A stretch of 64,000 nt of DNA from positions 1,674,001-1,738,000 of the forward strand of contig JBGAJN010000001.1 of assembly GCA_044224905.1 (NCBI GenBank). The letters are read 5' to 3'. This stretch comes from JBGAJN01 sp044224905. Its GTDB lineage: Bacteria; Verrucomicrobiota; Verrucomicrobiia; Limisphaerales; JBGAJN01. The position numbers and the translations under genes were made by a program. Of the stretch, positions 25,229-33,063 are shown one piece after another (positions within the stretch are counted from its first letter, which is position 1; the number at the start of each line of letters is the position of its first letter). Under the pieces are notes generated by a model. It ran no database searches, was not told the origin of the DNA, and was given only the letters and a program-made list of their open reading frames with translations.

Positions 25229-25312
25229 AAGTGTTGTTTTAAGCGGTATGAAACCTCTCACACAAGGCCCGCAGGTTGTCCATGCTCTTTTCCGTGAAAG
25301 GTTCCGGCCCCC

Positions 25313-25336
25313 GCTCAAAACGTCAGCACCTCGTCG
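25313..25336 (-). pseudogene. DsrE gene remnant (terminal ~24 bp) joined to chrA fragment
   Basis: CGCTCAAAACGTCAGCACCT here is the same as the 3' end of the DsrE gene (30676 region) and runs directly into chrA-like sequence. It marks a recombination junction between two unrelated genes. Confidence 0.55.
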
Positions 25337-25530
25337 AGCGGTGGCACTGGCTGACGGAGGACCAGCTTCTTGACGCCATCGCCGTCGGCCAGTTCACCCC
25401 TGGCCCGGTGTTCACGACGGCCACGTTCATCGGCTACGTGCTGGGCGGCTCGACCGGCGCGATCGTGGCGACCGTGGGAATTTTCCTACCGGCGTTTTTC
25501 TTCGTCGCCCTCAGCGGGCCGCTGGCGTGA
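25337..25530 (+). pseudogene. chrA: Chromate transporter chrA fragment
   Basis: About 65 codons on the plus strand encode HWLTEDQLLDAIAVGQFTPG, then PVFTTATFIGYVLGG and GIFLPAFFFVALSGPLA. These are characteristic of the second half of CHR-family chromate transporters. A full ChrA is ~390 aa or more, so this is a remnant without start or end. Its 3' end overlaps the tail of the modA gene on the other strand by 20 bp. Confidence 0.8.
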
Positions 25531-26281
25531 AACCGTTCGCCTTGAATACCGCTCCGCCCTTTTCCGGCGCGGCCAGATAACGGGCGAACTGAAGGGCCGC
25601 AGTGGGCTCCATGCTGAAACTGAGGACGCACACGGACCCATTCTCCTGGTGGTCGGAAAGTTCAGGAACCATGACCGCTTCAAGATTGAACTGACCGACC
25701 GTCGAATCCCAGACGAGCGCGGCATCGACTGCCCCGAGTTTCAGGTCCGCGGCAATCTCGGGAACCGTCAGTTTCATCACGGTCGCGTGAGAGGTAAGTT
25801 TGTCCCATGTCTCGCCCAGTGCCGCGCGGGACACGCGCGAGACGCTGGCTGCCTTAGGATTCGCCAGCGCTACTTTCACATCGCCGCGGAGGAGGTCGGA
25901 AATGGCATGGATGTTCTTCGGATTACCGGCCCGCACTGCAATCACGGGTCGCTGGACCGCGACTGGCAATACTTCTCGGACCACACCGAGAGCGCGGGCG
26001 TCGGCGACCGAACCATCGTCGGCTGCGATATACAAATCGCCCTGTTTCGCCACCTGCAAGGCGCTGAGCAGCGCACCACTGCCTCCGAATTGCAGCCGGA
26101 CTTCAACTCCGAACTCCTGGCGGTATTTATCGACGACTGCTTCCACGGGCTTCCTTAAGCCGGCAGCACAATAGACAGTGAGACTCGTCACACCCGCTCG
26201 CGGCGCACTTCGATGCTGATACAGCGCTATGCCGGCCAAAAGCGCGGCGAGCAGCAAAATGACGGCGGCGGGCTTTTTCAT
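25511..26281 (-). CDS. modA: Molybdate-type ABC substrate-binding protein (orphan ModA)
   Basis: 256-aa periplasmic binding protein with an N-terminal export helix (KKPAAVILLLAALLAGIALY). The ModA-type opening SLTVYCAAGLRKPVEAVVD and the oxyanion-pocket segments FGGSGALLSALQVAKQGDLY and VWDSTVGQFNLEAVMVPE are present. No modB or modC is near, so it cannot form a transporter with its neighbours. Such orphans may bind molybdate, tungstate, chromate or other oxyanions; the adjacent chrA remnant is suggestive. An open frame continues upstream, but the ATG used starts the signal. Confidence 0.85.
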   Translation of the reverse strand: MKKPAAVILLLAALLAGIALYQHRSAPRAGVTSLTVYCAAGLRKPVEAVVDKYRQEFGVEVRLQFGGSGALLSALQVAKQGDLYIAADDGSVADARALGVVREVLPVAVQRPVIAVRAGNPKNIHAISDLLRGDVKVALANPKAASVSRVSRAALGETWDKLTSHATVMKLTVPEIAADLKLGAVDAALVWDSTVGQFNLEAVMVPELSDHQENGSVCVLSFSMEPTAALQFARYLAAPEKGGAVFKANGFTPAAR

Positions 26282-26435
26282 TACTTGTTCATCGTCATCG
26301 ATGCGAAGCGCAATGCCAAGCCCAAGGACGGTGCCGGTCGCCCACTCTGCGAACCGGGCGGCGCAACGCTCCGCTTCGGGGCCGCGAATGAACCCATCGC
26401 CACTCGCACGGGCAGGCCGACAGTTCGACCCAAGT
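26282..26435 (-). other. Gene debris upstream of modA
   Basis: In frame with modA but upstream of its ATG the minus strand reads ARFAEWATGTVLGLGIALR, which resembles the last helix of LysE-type or similar small transporters. No start or preceding domain exists, so I treat it as a possible remnant only. Confidence 0.25.
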
Positions 26436-26527
26436 CAGAATGCAAGAACCTTGTCGCTCTCGGGCACCAGGTCGTGCAGGTCTTGCATCGTGGACAGCGG
26501 GCACAGTTCCGAGCCTTGCGACTGGCG
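26436..26527 (-). pseudogene. DsrE-family gene remnant (C-terminal ~31 codons)
   Basis: The minus strand matches the end of the intact DsrE gene at 30676-30996 (SELCPLSTMQDLHDLV equivalent) and ends KVLAF-stop instead of KVLTF-stop. Homology breaks off at ~26528. It is a second displaced piece of the DsrE-DUF302-methyltransferase module. Confidence 0.75.
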
Positions 26528-26566
26528 GGGCACGCACGGTGATGAAGCGCTCTCTGAATTATCGCG

Positions 26567-27094
26567 TTAGTGCTGCTTGGTGATTTTTTCCCATGTCGCT
26601 TCGTCCACGATTTCCTGCCGGTAGGTGGCATGGCAGCCGACGCAGGTTTGCAACGTGGCCGAAACGGCTTTGAGGATCGCATCGGCGGAATGCTGCTTCG
26701 CGGCGGTGCCGATGGTATCAGCGGTGTGGTGAAAATTCAGGGCCAGCTCGTTGAATCCTGGCGCACCCGATCCCATGCGGCTGCACATCCGGCCCATTTG
26801 CTCGCTGTAGCCGATGCGCAAAGCGGCGCGTTCGACTCCGGGGAAATCGTTCGTGGAAAGCGCAGCCAGGATTTCCTGAACGGCGGCGAGGTGGTCGCGC
26901 ATACTCTCGCGCTGGTGCTCGGCCATGCGCGCCAGCAGCGGCAATGGTCGGCGGTTATCGCCTGCGGAAAGCGGCTGATGTGGCGACGGCGATGCGACGG
27001 CATCGGACGGCGTTTGCGTTGCGGGCTTGTTCGTTGATTTGTCGCATCCGCCGACGAAAGCGCTGAGCAGCGCAATGCAGAATAATCGTTTCAT
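26567..27094 (-). CDS. Class II c-type cytochrome lipoprotein (c'/c556-like)
   Basis: 175 aa; lipoprotein signal MKRLFCIALLSAFVGGC. A helical bundle follows with the haem motif CVGCH close to the C-terminus (CVGCHATYRQEIVDE, residues ~150-165), as in cytochromes c' and c556. MARMAEHQRESMRDHL-like helices precede it. The start overlaps the ABC ATPase stop by ATGA, so it is the last gene of the exporter operon. Electron-transfer or ligand-binding role inferred; why it is coupled to an ABC exporter is unclear. Confidence 0.85.
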   Translation of the reverse strand: MKRLFCIALLSAFVGGCDKSTNKPATQTPSDAVASPSPHQPLSAGDNRRPLPLLARMAEHQRESMRDHLAAVQEILAALSTNDFPGVERAALRIGYSEQMGRMCSRMGSGAPGFNELALNFHHTADTIGTAAKQHSADAILKAVSATLQTCVGCHATYRQEIVDEATWEKITKQH

Positions 27095-27837
27095 GGTTTG
27101 AGAGCGGGTGCGGGTGGTTCGTGGTTGCTGGGAGCGGTGCTGGCCTTCAGCCGTCCGTCTTCCATTTCCAATATCCGGTCGAACACATCGAGGGCGCGTT
27201 GGTCGTGGGTGACGACGATGACGCCGGCGCCGCGCTCGTGGGCGACTTTGCGAAAGAGTTCCATCACCTGCCGTCCGCGCTGGCCGTCGAGGGCAGCCGT
27301 GGGTTCGTCGGCGAGAATGAGGCTGGGTTCGTTGGCCAGCGCACGGGCCACGGCCACGCGCTGTTGCTGGCCGCCAGAGAGTGCGTCGGGCAAATGGTCC
27401 GAGCGATCTGCCACGCCGAGGTAGTCGAGCAATTCCGCCGCGCGCCGCCGAGCCTCGCGTCGCGGGGTGTCATTGATCTCCAAGGCGACTTGCACATTTT
27501 GCAGCGCGTCGAGGAACGGGATGAGGTGCGCCTGTTGGAAGACGAAGCCAATGCGTTGCCGGCGGAAGGCGCGCAAGTCCACGAGCGCGCGGTCGGCGTC
27601 CATCACGGGCACGCCGCCAATGGCGATGCGACCGGCGGTGGGCGGGTTCACCAGACCAAGCGCGGTGATAAGTGTTGTCTTGCCGGAACCGCTCGGGCCA
27701 AGGAGCGCGACGACTTCACCGCGCGCCACGCGCAACGACACGTCTTTCATCGCGACGACTTCGGTGTTGCCGCTGCCGTAGATTTTCGTCAGCCCTTCGG
27801 CCTCTACTGCGGGTGCGTTGTCTGCGGACGTGTTCAT
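27091..27837 (-). CDS. ABC exporter ATPase (DevA/LolD-like)
   Basis: 248 aa. Walker A GPSGSGKTT, Q-loop FVFQQAHLIPFLDA, signature LSGGQQQRVAVARAL, Walker B LILADEPTAALD and H-loop VTHDQRALD are all intact. It belongs to the MacB/LolD/DevA group that drives FtsX-type permeases. Both ends overlap neighbours by ATGA. The C-terminus ends in a Pro-rich tail. Confidence 0.95.
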   Translation of the reverse strand: MNTSADNAPAVEAEGLTKIYGSGNTEVVAMKDVSLRVARGEVVALLGPSGSGKTTLITALGLVNPPTAGRIAIGGVPVMDADRALVDLRAFRRQRIGFVFQQAHLIPFLDALQNVQVALEINDTPRREARRRAAELLDYLGVADRSDHLPDALSGGQQQRVAVARALANEPSLILADEPTAALDGQRGRQVMELFRKVAHERGAGVIVVTHDQRALDVFDRILEMEDGRLKASTAPSNHEPPAPALKP

Positions 27838-29048
27838 GTGGCCACGACTTTGTTTGGCTCGACGCTCATCGCTTTCCAAACACCGAGCAGACTGCCAAGA
27901 ACGGAAATGGCCAGAACGATGCCGGCCAGAATCCACAAGTCATCGGTGGTAATCATCACGCGCCGGGGGAACAGCGGGAAAAGCCATTGTCCGATGTAGC
28001 AGGCAATGCCGTAGCCCAGCGCGCCCAACAGCAAGGCTTGCTGCATGATGAGTCCCACGATGACCCGGTTGCGCGCACCCATCAGTTTGAGCATGGCGAT
28101 GTCGTGCGTTTTATCCAGCGTGAGCGTGTAAATGATGAGCGCCATGATGATCGTGGAGACGATCACGAGGATGACACGGAACAAGCCGAGTTGACGGCGG
28201 GCGCGGTCCACATTGCCGCGCAAGAGCAATTGGCGCTGGCCTTCGTGCATGTGAACGGTCACGTCGGGCCAAGCCGAGACGGTGGAGGCGACCAAGGCTG
28301 CGTCTGCGCCCGGCGCAACCTTGACCAGGATGGCGCTGACGAGCGGCGTGGCCAGCGCGGGCAAGGCACTCGATGGCCCGCCCGCTCGTTCGAGCAATTC
28401 CGGTTGCACGCGCCCAAAGTCCTGACTGGCTGCGCGACTGCGCCGGGCGGCGCGCTCCAGCCGGGCCGATTCACCCGACACGTCAAATTGCACGGCCAGC
28501 GCATCGCGCACGGTGAAAAACGCGATGCCGTCCCCGGAAGAGGAGGCCATGCCCTGAGTGAGACCGACGACCGTATAGACGTCTTTGCCAAGCGGGATGC
28601 GGTCGCCCAGTTCGAAGCCGAGAATCTTGTCGGCAATCATTTCGTAGTGTGCCTGACCCAGCGGACGCCCGGCCATGAGCCGAACCCACTCGCCTTTGTC
28701 ATCCGGCCAGTCCAGTCCCTGCACAAACATGCGGAAGCGTTTGCCCTGCTGTTCGCGTTGAATCGTGTGCGAGACGAAGCTGCGCGCGCTTTCCACGCCC
28801 GGCACGGCCAGCAGCCGGAACTCCAGATTGGCCGGGAGGCGGGAGATTTCGGCAAACGGCCCGCGCGTGCCTTTCTGCACCACCCAAAAATCCGCGCCAA
28901 CATCGTCCACCAGTTGCGTCGCCTCGAAAATCAAACCCTGGTAGATGCCGCCCATGCCCAGCACGAGCATCAGGAGCAAACCGATGCCGAAGGCCGTGAG
29001 GGCGAAGCGGCCAACATTGTGGCGGATGTCGCGGGCCGCGAGGTTCAT
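27834..29048 (-). CDS. FtsX-type ABC permease (DevC-like)
   Basis: 404 aa. One N-terminal helix (FALTAFGIGLLLMLVLGMGG) precedes a large periplasmic domain of ~230 residues, then three C-terminal helices (VILVIVSTIIMALIIYTLTL, QQALLLGALGYGIACYIGQW, ILAGIVLAISVLGSLLGVW). This is the MacB/DevC topology, in which ATP hydrolysis drives a mechanical stroke in the periplasm. TLTLDKTHDIAMLKLMGAR is the usual coupling-helix segment. Start chosen at MNLAARDIRH, which overlaps the adaptor stop (ATGA). Confidence 0.92.
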   Translation of the reverse strand: MNLAARDIRHNVGRFALTAFGIGLLLMLVLGMGGIYQGLIFEATQLVDDVGADFWVVQKGTRGPFAEISRLPANLEFRLLAVPGVESARSFVSHTIQREQQGKRFRMFVQGLDWPDDKGEWVRLMAGRPLGQAHYEMIADKILGFELGDRIPLGKDVYTVVGLTQGMASSSGDGIAFFTVRDALAVQFDVSGESARLERAARRSRAASQDFGRVQPELLERAGGPSSALPALATPLVSAILVKVAPGADAALVASTVSAWPDVTVHMHEGQRQLLLRGNVDRARRQLGLFRVILVIVSTIIMALIIYTLTLDKTHDIAMLKLMGARNRVIVGLIMQQALLLGALGYGIACYIGQWLFPLFPRRVMITTDDLWILAGIVLAISVLGSLLGVWKAMSVEPNKVVAT

Positions 29049-30196
29049 GGTTGGGTGACACGTTGACCATCTGTTAAAGACTGCTGCCCTTCGCGCGGTT
29101 TGCACACGGCTTCGCCCGCGGACAGTCCTTCGACAACCTCGACGTTTTCCAATCCCCGCAAACCCAGCTTCAACTCCCGCCAACTCGCCTTGCCGTGCTC
29201 ATCGACGAACACACCCGGCTTGTCCGCGCGCCACGATACGAACCGCAGCGGCAATGTGAGCGTGGATTCCTTGCGGCCGGTCTCAATATAGACTTCCGCC
29301 CGCTGGCCCACGGCCCAGTTTTGCGGCAACACCTTCACGCCGACATCCACCAGATATTCGCGCGTTTCGCGGTCGGTCTCGCGACCGAGGCGGGCGACTT
29401 CGCCCGGATAAGATTTCGCTGACTCCGAACGGAACACCACTCGCGCGGGTTGGCCGGGAGCCAGGCGGGCTATCGCCGTTTCATCCACCCACGCCGACAC
29501 CCAAACCTCGTTGGTGGAAATCAGTTGCAAGATGGAACTGCCCGGCACGACCACGCCGCCGGGGTCGCGGTCGCGGCGCGTGATCAGTCCGTCGTAAGGA
29601 CTGCGAATCTCGGTGAAGGCCATTTGCTCACGTCGATAAAGCAAATTCTTTTCTGCCGTGAACACCTGGCTCTGGCCTTCCGCAATGGCGGCTTGAGAAC
29701 GTTTGAGGTCGGCCTCGGCGACGTGCAGGGCCTCAGCGGTTTTGTCGAAGTCGGCTTGCGCCGCAATTTTGCTGGCGAGCAATTCGGTTGAACGGCGGTG
29801 GTCCAATTGCGTTTGTTGAAGCACCGCTTGGGCACGCGCTTCATCGGCCCGGATGCGTTCCACCGTCGCACGGGCGGACGCCAACGTGGATTCGGCGACG
29901 GCGGCTTGCTGTTTGAGTTCCGCGTCGTCGAGGCGCGCGAGCAATTGACCCGCCTTTACCGCGTCGCCCTGATCCACCAACACTTCCGCCAGCCGCTCCT
30001 GAATGCGTGGGCTGATGGTGGTCTTGACGCGTGCCTCCAATGTGCCGGTGCCCATGACTTCACCGCGAATCCCCCCGGTGGCGACGGTGTGTGCGGTTAC
30101 TGGTGTCGGACTGAATTTGAAACGATAGATGGCATAGGCCGCGATGGCGACCACGACCAGCCATGGGAAAACTCTGCGGATGGAAGTGCGTTTCAT
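29045..30196 (-). CDS. HlyD/DevB-type membrane-fusion protein
   Basis: 383 aa, anchored by one N-terminal helix (VFPWLVVVAIAAYAIYRF). It has a biotinyl-lipoyl half (RIQERLAEVLVDQGDAVKAG), a long coiled-coil hairpin (ARLDDAELKQQAAVAESTLA to about residue 190), the second half (TEIRSPYDGLITRRDRDPGG), and the beta-barrel. With the FtsX permease and the ATPase it forms a DevBCA/MacAB-type exporter that would use a separate TolC. Start chosen at MKRTSIRR; an upstream ATG would reach towards the DUF302 gene. Confidence 0.9.
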   Translation of the reverse strand: MKRTSIRRVFPWLVVVAIAAYAIYRFKFSPTPVTAHTVATGGIRGEVMGTGTLEARVKTTISPRIQERLAEVLVDQGDAVKAGQLLARLDDAELKQQAAVAESTLASARATVERIRADEARAQAVLQQTQLDHRRSTELLASKIAAQADFDKTAEALHVAEADLKRSQAAIAEGQSQVFTAEKNLLYRREQMAFTEIRSPYDGLITRRDRDPGGVVVPGSSILQLISTNEVWVSAWVDETAIARLAPGQPARVVFRSESAKSYPGEVARLGRETDRETREYLVDVGVKVLPQNWAVGQRAEVYIETGRKESTLTLPLRFVSWRADKPGVFVDEHGKASWRELKLGLRGLENVEVVEGLSAGEAVCKPREGQQSLTDGQRVTQP

Positions 30197-30224
30197 GGTT
30201 GATCTGGTTGCGGAAAGGGGCGCG

Positions 30225-30626
30225 TCACTTTCCCTCGTCATTCGTCTGGACCGCTTCGTGCATGATCTTCACGATCGTCGCTTCGACCTCGCGCGCGACC
30301 GGTTCCAGTCCCGGCGCGTTGAACATCGCCAGCAGGACCGAGGGCTTCAACGTGGCCAGCGTCGTCTTGCCGTTCTCCTCATAAATCGAAATCCGGCACG
30401 GCAGCGCCGTGGACAGCGCCATGTTCTGGTCGAGCACCTTCTTGGCCTGCTGTGGCTGGCACACTTCAAAGATCAGGCACTCGTGCGCGAACGGCACGCC
30501 TTTCTTCGCCATCGTCGCCTTGAGGTCGTGAATGTGCATGACTCCAAAATGGTTGGCTTGCACGGCTGCTTGCAGCGCGGCAGCGGCATCACTGACGGTT
30601 TTGGCGGTGGTGACGGTGAGCAGCAT
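30225..30626 (-). CDS. DUF302 protein (intact copy)
   Basis: 133 aa; DUF302 domain with NHFGVMHIHDLKATMAKKG, FEVCQPQQAKKVL and LPCRISIYEENGKTTLATL. The fold binds or handles small ligands, exact function unknown; members often lie near DsrE and metal-resistance genes. It is the reference for two damaged copies at 16438 and 24464. It lies 28 nt upstream of the membrane-fusion protein and may head that operon. Confidence 0.88.
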   Translation of the reverse strand: MLLTVTTAKTVSDAAAALQAAVQANHFGVMHIHDLKATMAKKGVPFAHECLIFEVCQPQQAKKVLDQNMALSTALPCRISIYEENGKTTLATLKPSVLLAMFNAPGLEPVAREVEATIVKIMHEAVQTNDEGK

Positions 30627-30675
30627 GGGATTCCTTTTGGTTACGGGTTTGATGAAGGCTGGCGAGATCAGGCGC

Positions 30676-30996
30676 TCAAAACGTCAGCACCTTGTCGCTC
30701 TCGCGCACCAGGTCATGCAGGTCTTGCATCGTGGACAGCGGGCACAGTTCCGAGCCGTGCGACTGGCGAAGCTTGAGGCAGGTGCCGCACGCCAGAATCT
30801 TCCCGCCCGCGTCCGCGAACTGCCGCATCTGTTCCGTGACCTTGAACTTTTCCACGTCGAGCGACTCGCACTCCACGCCCTTGCCCAGCAGGAACACGCC
30901 GACGGTGTCGCCCCGCTTCAACGCAAAGTTCCCGAACCGGAACGCGTTCCACACGGTTTCGGCGTCGGCGGAACAGAGAACAATTCCCAGCTTCAC
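30676..30996 (-). CDS. DsrE-family protein
   Basis: 106 aa, DsrE/DsrF-like alpha/beta fold: KLGIVLCSADAETVWNAFRF, VGVFLLGKGVECESLD and a Cys pair in LACGTCLKLRQ near residues 69-72, the position of sulfur-handling Cys in this family. Probably a small sulfur-transfer or redox protein. Fragments of the same gene occur at 25313 and 26436. It is immediately upstream of the DUF302 gene on the same strand. Confidence 0.88.
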   Translation of the reverse strand: MKLGIVLCSADAETVWNAFRFGNFALKRGDTVGVFLLGKGVECESLDVEKFKVTEQMRQFADAGGKILACGTCLKLRQSHGSELCPLSTMQDLHDLVRESDKVLTF

Positions 30997-31127
30997 GATT
31001 AAAAGCCTACGCCGGAGGCTGCACCGGTAAAGGCGCGGCCTTGGCGATCACCAACTTTTTTTTGGCCGGATGGACTCCACCACCGCAGTGATTGCGATCC
31101 GGTCGCAAGAGCGCAATAATTGCCGAA

Positions 31128-31742
31128 GTGAATCCGAAACAGCATTGGGAAAACGTCTATCAGAGCAAGGCCGCGGATGATGTGAGCTGGTTCCAGCCAC
31201 GCCCGGAGACTTCCCTGCGCCTCATCGCCGCCACCGGCATTGGCAAAGCCGATGGCATCTTGGACGTGGGCGGCGGCGCATCGCTGCTGGTGGACTGTTT
31301 GCTGGATGCCGGTTTCAAGAAGTTGGCCGTGCTCGACATTTCCAGCGCGGCGCTCGCGGCGGCCCGCCAACGACTCGGCCCGCGCGCGGCGCGGGTGCAG
31401 TGGATGGAAGCTGATGTGACCGAGTTTCGGGTGCCGGAACGCTTCGCCTTGTGGCACGACAGGGCGGTGTTCCATTTCCTCACCGCGCCTGATGACCGCG
31501 CTCGTTACCTTCAAAGTTTGAAAGCCGCGCTCGTTCCCGGCGGCCACATCATCATTGCCACCTTCGCGCTGGACGGCCCGACGAAATGCAGCGGCTTGGA
31601 AGTGGCCCGTTACGACGCGGCGAAACTGTGCGCGGAACTAGGCGAGGAGTTCCAATTGCACGAGCAAGTGGACGAGACGCACCTGACTCCCTGGCAGACG
31701 GAGCAGAGGTTCAGTTATTTTCGTTTCCAGTGGCGTGCATGA
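31128..31742 (+). CDS. SAM-dependent methyltransferase, class I
   Basis: 204 aa. The GTG start gives NPKQHWENVYQSKAADDVSW, matching the ATG-started remnant at 40594 (MNRKEHWNQVYQTKAPHDV). Motif I is ILDVGGGASLLVDCLL; later segments WMEADVTEFRVPERFALWHD and LVPGGHIIIATFALDGP fit motifs II-IV. Substrate unknown; related proteins are common in resistance islands, and methylation of metalloids or thiols is possible but unsupported here. The first codon GTG was chosen by alignment; an upstream ATG would add 12 unrelated residues. Confidence 0.85.
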   Translation: MNPKQHWENVYQSKAADDVSWFQPRPETSLRLIAATGIGKADGILDVGGGASLLVDCLLDAGFKKLAVLDISSAALAAARQRLGPRAARVQWMEADVTEFRVPERFALWHDRAVFHFLTAPDDRARYLQSLKAALVPGGHIIIATFALDGPTKCSGLEVARYDAAKLCAELGEEFQLHEQVDETHLTPWQTEQRFSYFRFQWRA

Positions 31743-31806
31743 ATGGCCGGCGCCCAGGCGAGTCTCCCGCGCGTGCGGAAACCAAACCTTCAACCGCTAG
31801 AATCGC

Positions 31807-32166
31807 ATGACCCTCAAACTCATCCTCAAGTATCTCCTCAGCGCTGGCGTCATCACGCTGGTCAGCGAAGTCGTCCGGCGCAATGACCGAGCTGGCGCGC
31901 TACTCGCGAGCCTGCCGTTCGTCAGCGTCATCACGCTCCTCTGGGTTTACTACGAGAGCGCGCCCGAGCAGCGGTTGCAGAAAACCGGCGACCACATGTT
32001 CTATATTTTCTGGTATGTGCTTCCCACGCTGCCCATGTTCCTGCTCTTCCCGTGGTTCCAAAAACAATGGGGTTTTTATGGCGCGCTCGCCGCGAGCGCA
32101 GTGGTGACAATCGCTCTCTTCACTGCGATGAAATTCGGGGCGGCCCGTTTCGGACTGGTGCTTTGA
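31807..32166 (+). CDS. DUF3147-like membrane protein, copy 3
   Basis: 119 aa, four hydrophobic segments. It matches copies 1 and 2 over the first ~90 residues but diverges in the last 30 (ALAASAVVTIALFTAMKFG). It lies 64 nt downstream of the intact methyltransferase gene, and the spacer also resembles the spacers of the other copies, so this is probably the ancestral arrangement. Function unknown. Confidence 0.8.
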   Translation: MTLKLILKYLLSAGVITLVSEVVRRNDRAGALLASLPFVSVITLLWVYYESAPEQRLQKTGDHMFYIFWYVLPTLPMFLLFPWFQKQWGFYGALAASAVVTIALFTAMKFGAARFGLVL

Positions 32167-32171
32167 GGAGA

Positions 32172-32276
32172 ATGGTGGAGTCAACTGCGGGCTGGCCGAC
32201 CGTTACACGGCTGAATTCCGTGTGGCTGGTCCTCGGCGGCGCAGTCATTGGTTTGTTGAAAACTCTGCTCACGTGA
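32172..32276 (+). CDS. Possible 34-aa membrane peptide
   Basis: An ATG-started frame encodes MVESTAGWPTVTRLNSVWLV followed by LGGAVIGLLKTLLT, one hydrophobic helix. No Shine-Dalgarno is clear and no family is recognised. It could be a remnant or a chance frame. Confidence 0.2.
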   Translation: MVESTAGWPTVTRLNSVWLVLGGAVIGLLKTLLT

Positions 32277-32292
32277 ACCGCAACGAACCAGG

Positions 32293-32379
32293 CTGAAATT
32301 CAGACGACCGCAAGGTTAACCTTTCTTCAGAATCGCACGCTTGGCCCGGTAACCGGAAAACGCGACACTCGACCGAGTG
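32293..32379 (+). promoter_or_regulatory. Candidate control region of the two-component operon
   Basis: Upstream of the regulator gene lie an 11-nt palindrome CTGAAATTCAG (32293-32303), a TTCTTCAGAAT half-site (32323-32333), and a 14-nt palindrome CACTCGACCGAGTG (32366-32379) whose last three bases are the GTG start codon. The CTGAA/TTCAG arms recur in the palindrome at 34511. Autoregulation is a possibility. Confidence 0.3.
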
Positions 32380-33063
32380 AAAATCTTAGTCATCGAAGAT
32401 GATGGAAAGACCGCGCAGGCCATCCGGCGCGGGTTGGAGGCGGAAGGTTACGATGCTGTCGTGGCCCGGACGGGAGAGGAAGGATTCTTGCAACTGAACT
32501 CTGAAGCGTTTGACCTAGTGGTGCTGGATTGGATGCTGCCGGGACGGGACGGGATTGAAATTCTCCGGACGTTGCGCACGCGCAGCGCCAAACCTCCCGT
32601 GCTTCTGCTGACTGCGCGAGATGCCATTGAAGACCGTGTCATGGGCCTTGATAGCGGGGCAGACGATTATTTGGTCAAGCCTTTTGCCTTCGCTGAATTG
32701 CTCGCCCGTATGCGGGCGTTGTTGCGACGGACGGCGCAAGATGAGGTTTTGCGGAAGCAAGTTGGCGATCTGGCTCTGGACATTCAATCGCGTCGGGCGT
32801 GGCGTGCGGAGCAGGAAATCGTTCTCACGCCGCGCGAATTCGATCTGCTTGTTTATCTGATGCGCTACGAGGGGCAGGTCGTGACCCGCCAGATGCTGGC
32901 GAAAGATGTCTGGCGCGAGCCGAACCGCGTCACGCCGCTCGACAACGTCATTGATGTCCACCTGGCGCATCTGCGGAAGAAGGTTGACGAAGGCAGGCGT
33001 GCCAAGCTCATTCAAACCGTGCGCGGCGTGGGTTTCATGTTGAGGGAGGAGAAGCCAACGTGA
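32377..33063 (+). CDS. OmpR-family response regulator
   Basis: 228 aa. Receiver domain with Asp8/Asp9, phosphoacceptor Asp51 (LVVLDWMLPGRDG) and Lys in DDYLVKPFAF; C-terminal winged helix with VLTPREFDLLVYLMRYEGQV and NVIDVHLAHLRKKVDEG. This is the CusR/CopR/PmrA-like group. GTG start; the 3' end overlaps the kinase gene (GTGA). Its likely targets are the RND genes 1.6 kb downstream and its own operon. Confidence 0.95.
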   Translation: MKILVIEDDGKTAQAIRRGLEAEGYDAVVARTGEEGFLQLNSEAFDLVVLDWMLPGRDGIEILRTLRTRSAKPPVLLLTARDAIEDRVMGLDSGADDYLVKPFAFAELLARMRALLRRTAQDEVLRKQVGDLALDIQSRRAWRAEQEIVLTPREFDLLVYLMRYEGQVVTRQMLAKDVWREPNRVTPLDNVIDVHLAHLRKKVDEGRRAKLIQTVRGVGFMLREEKPT

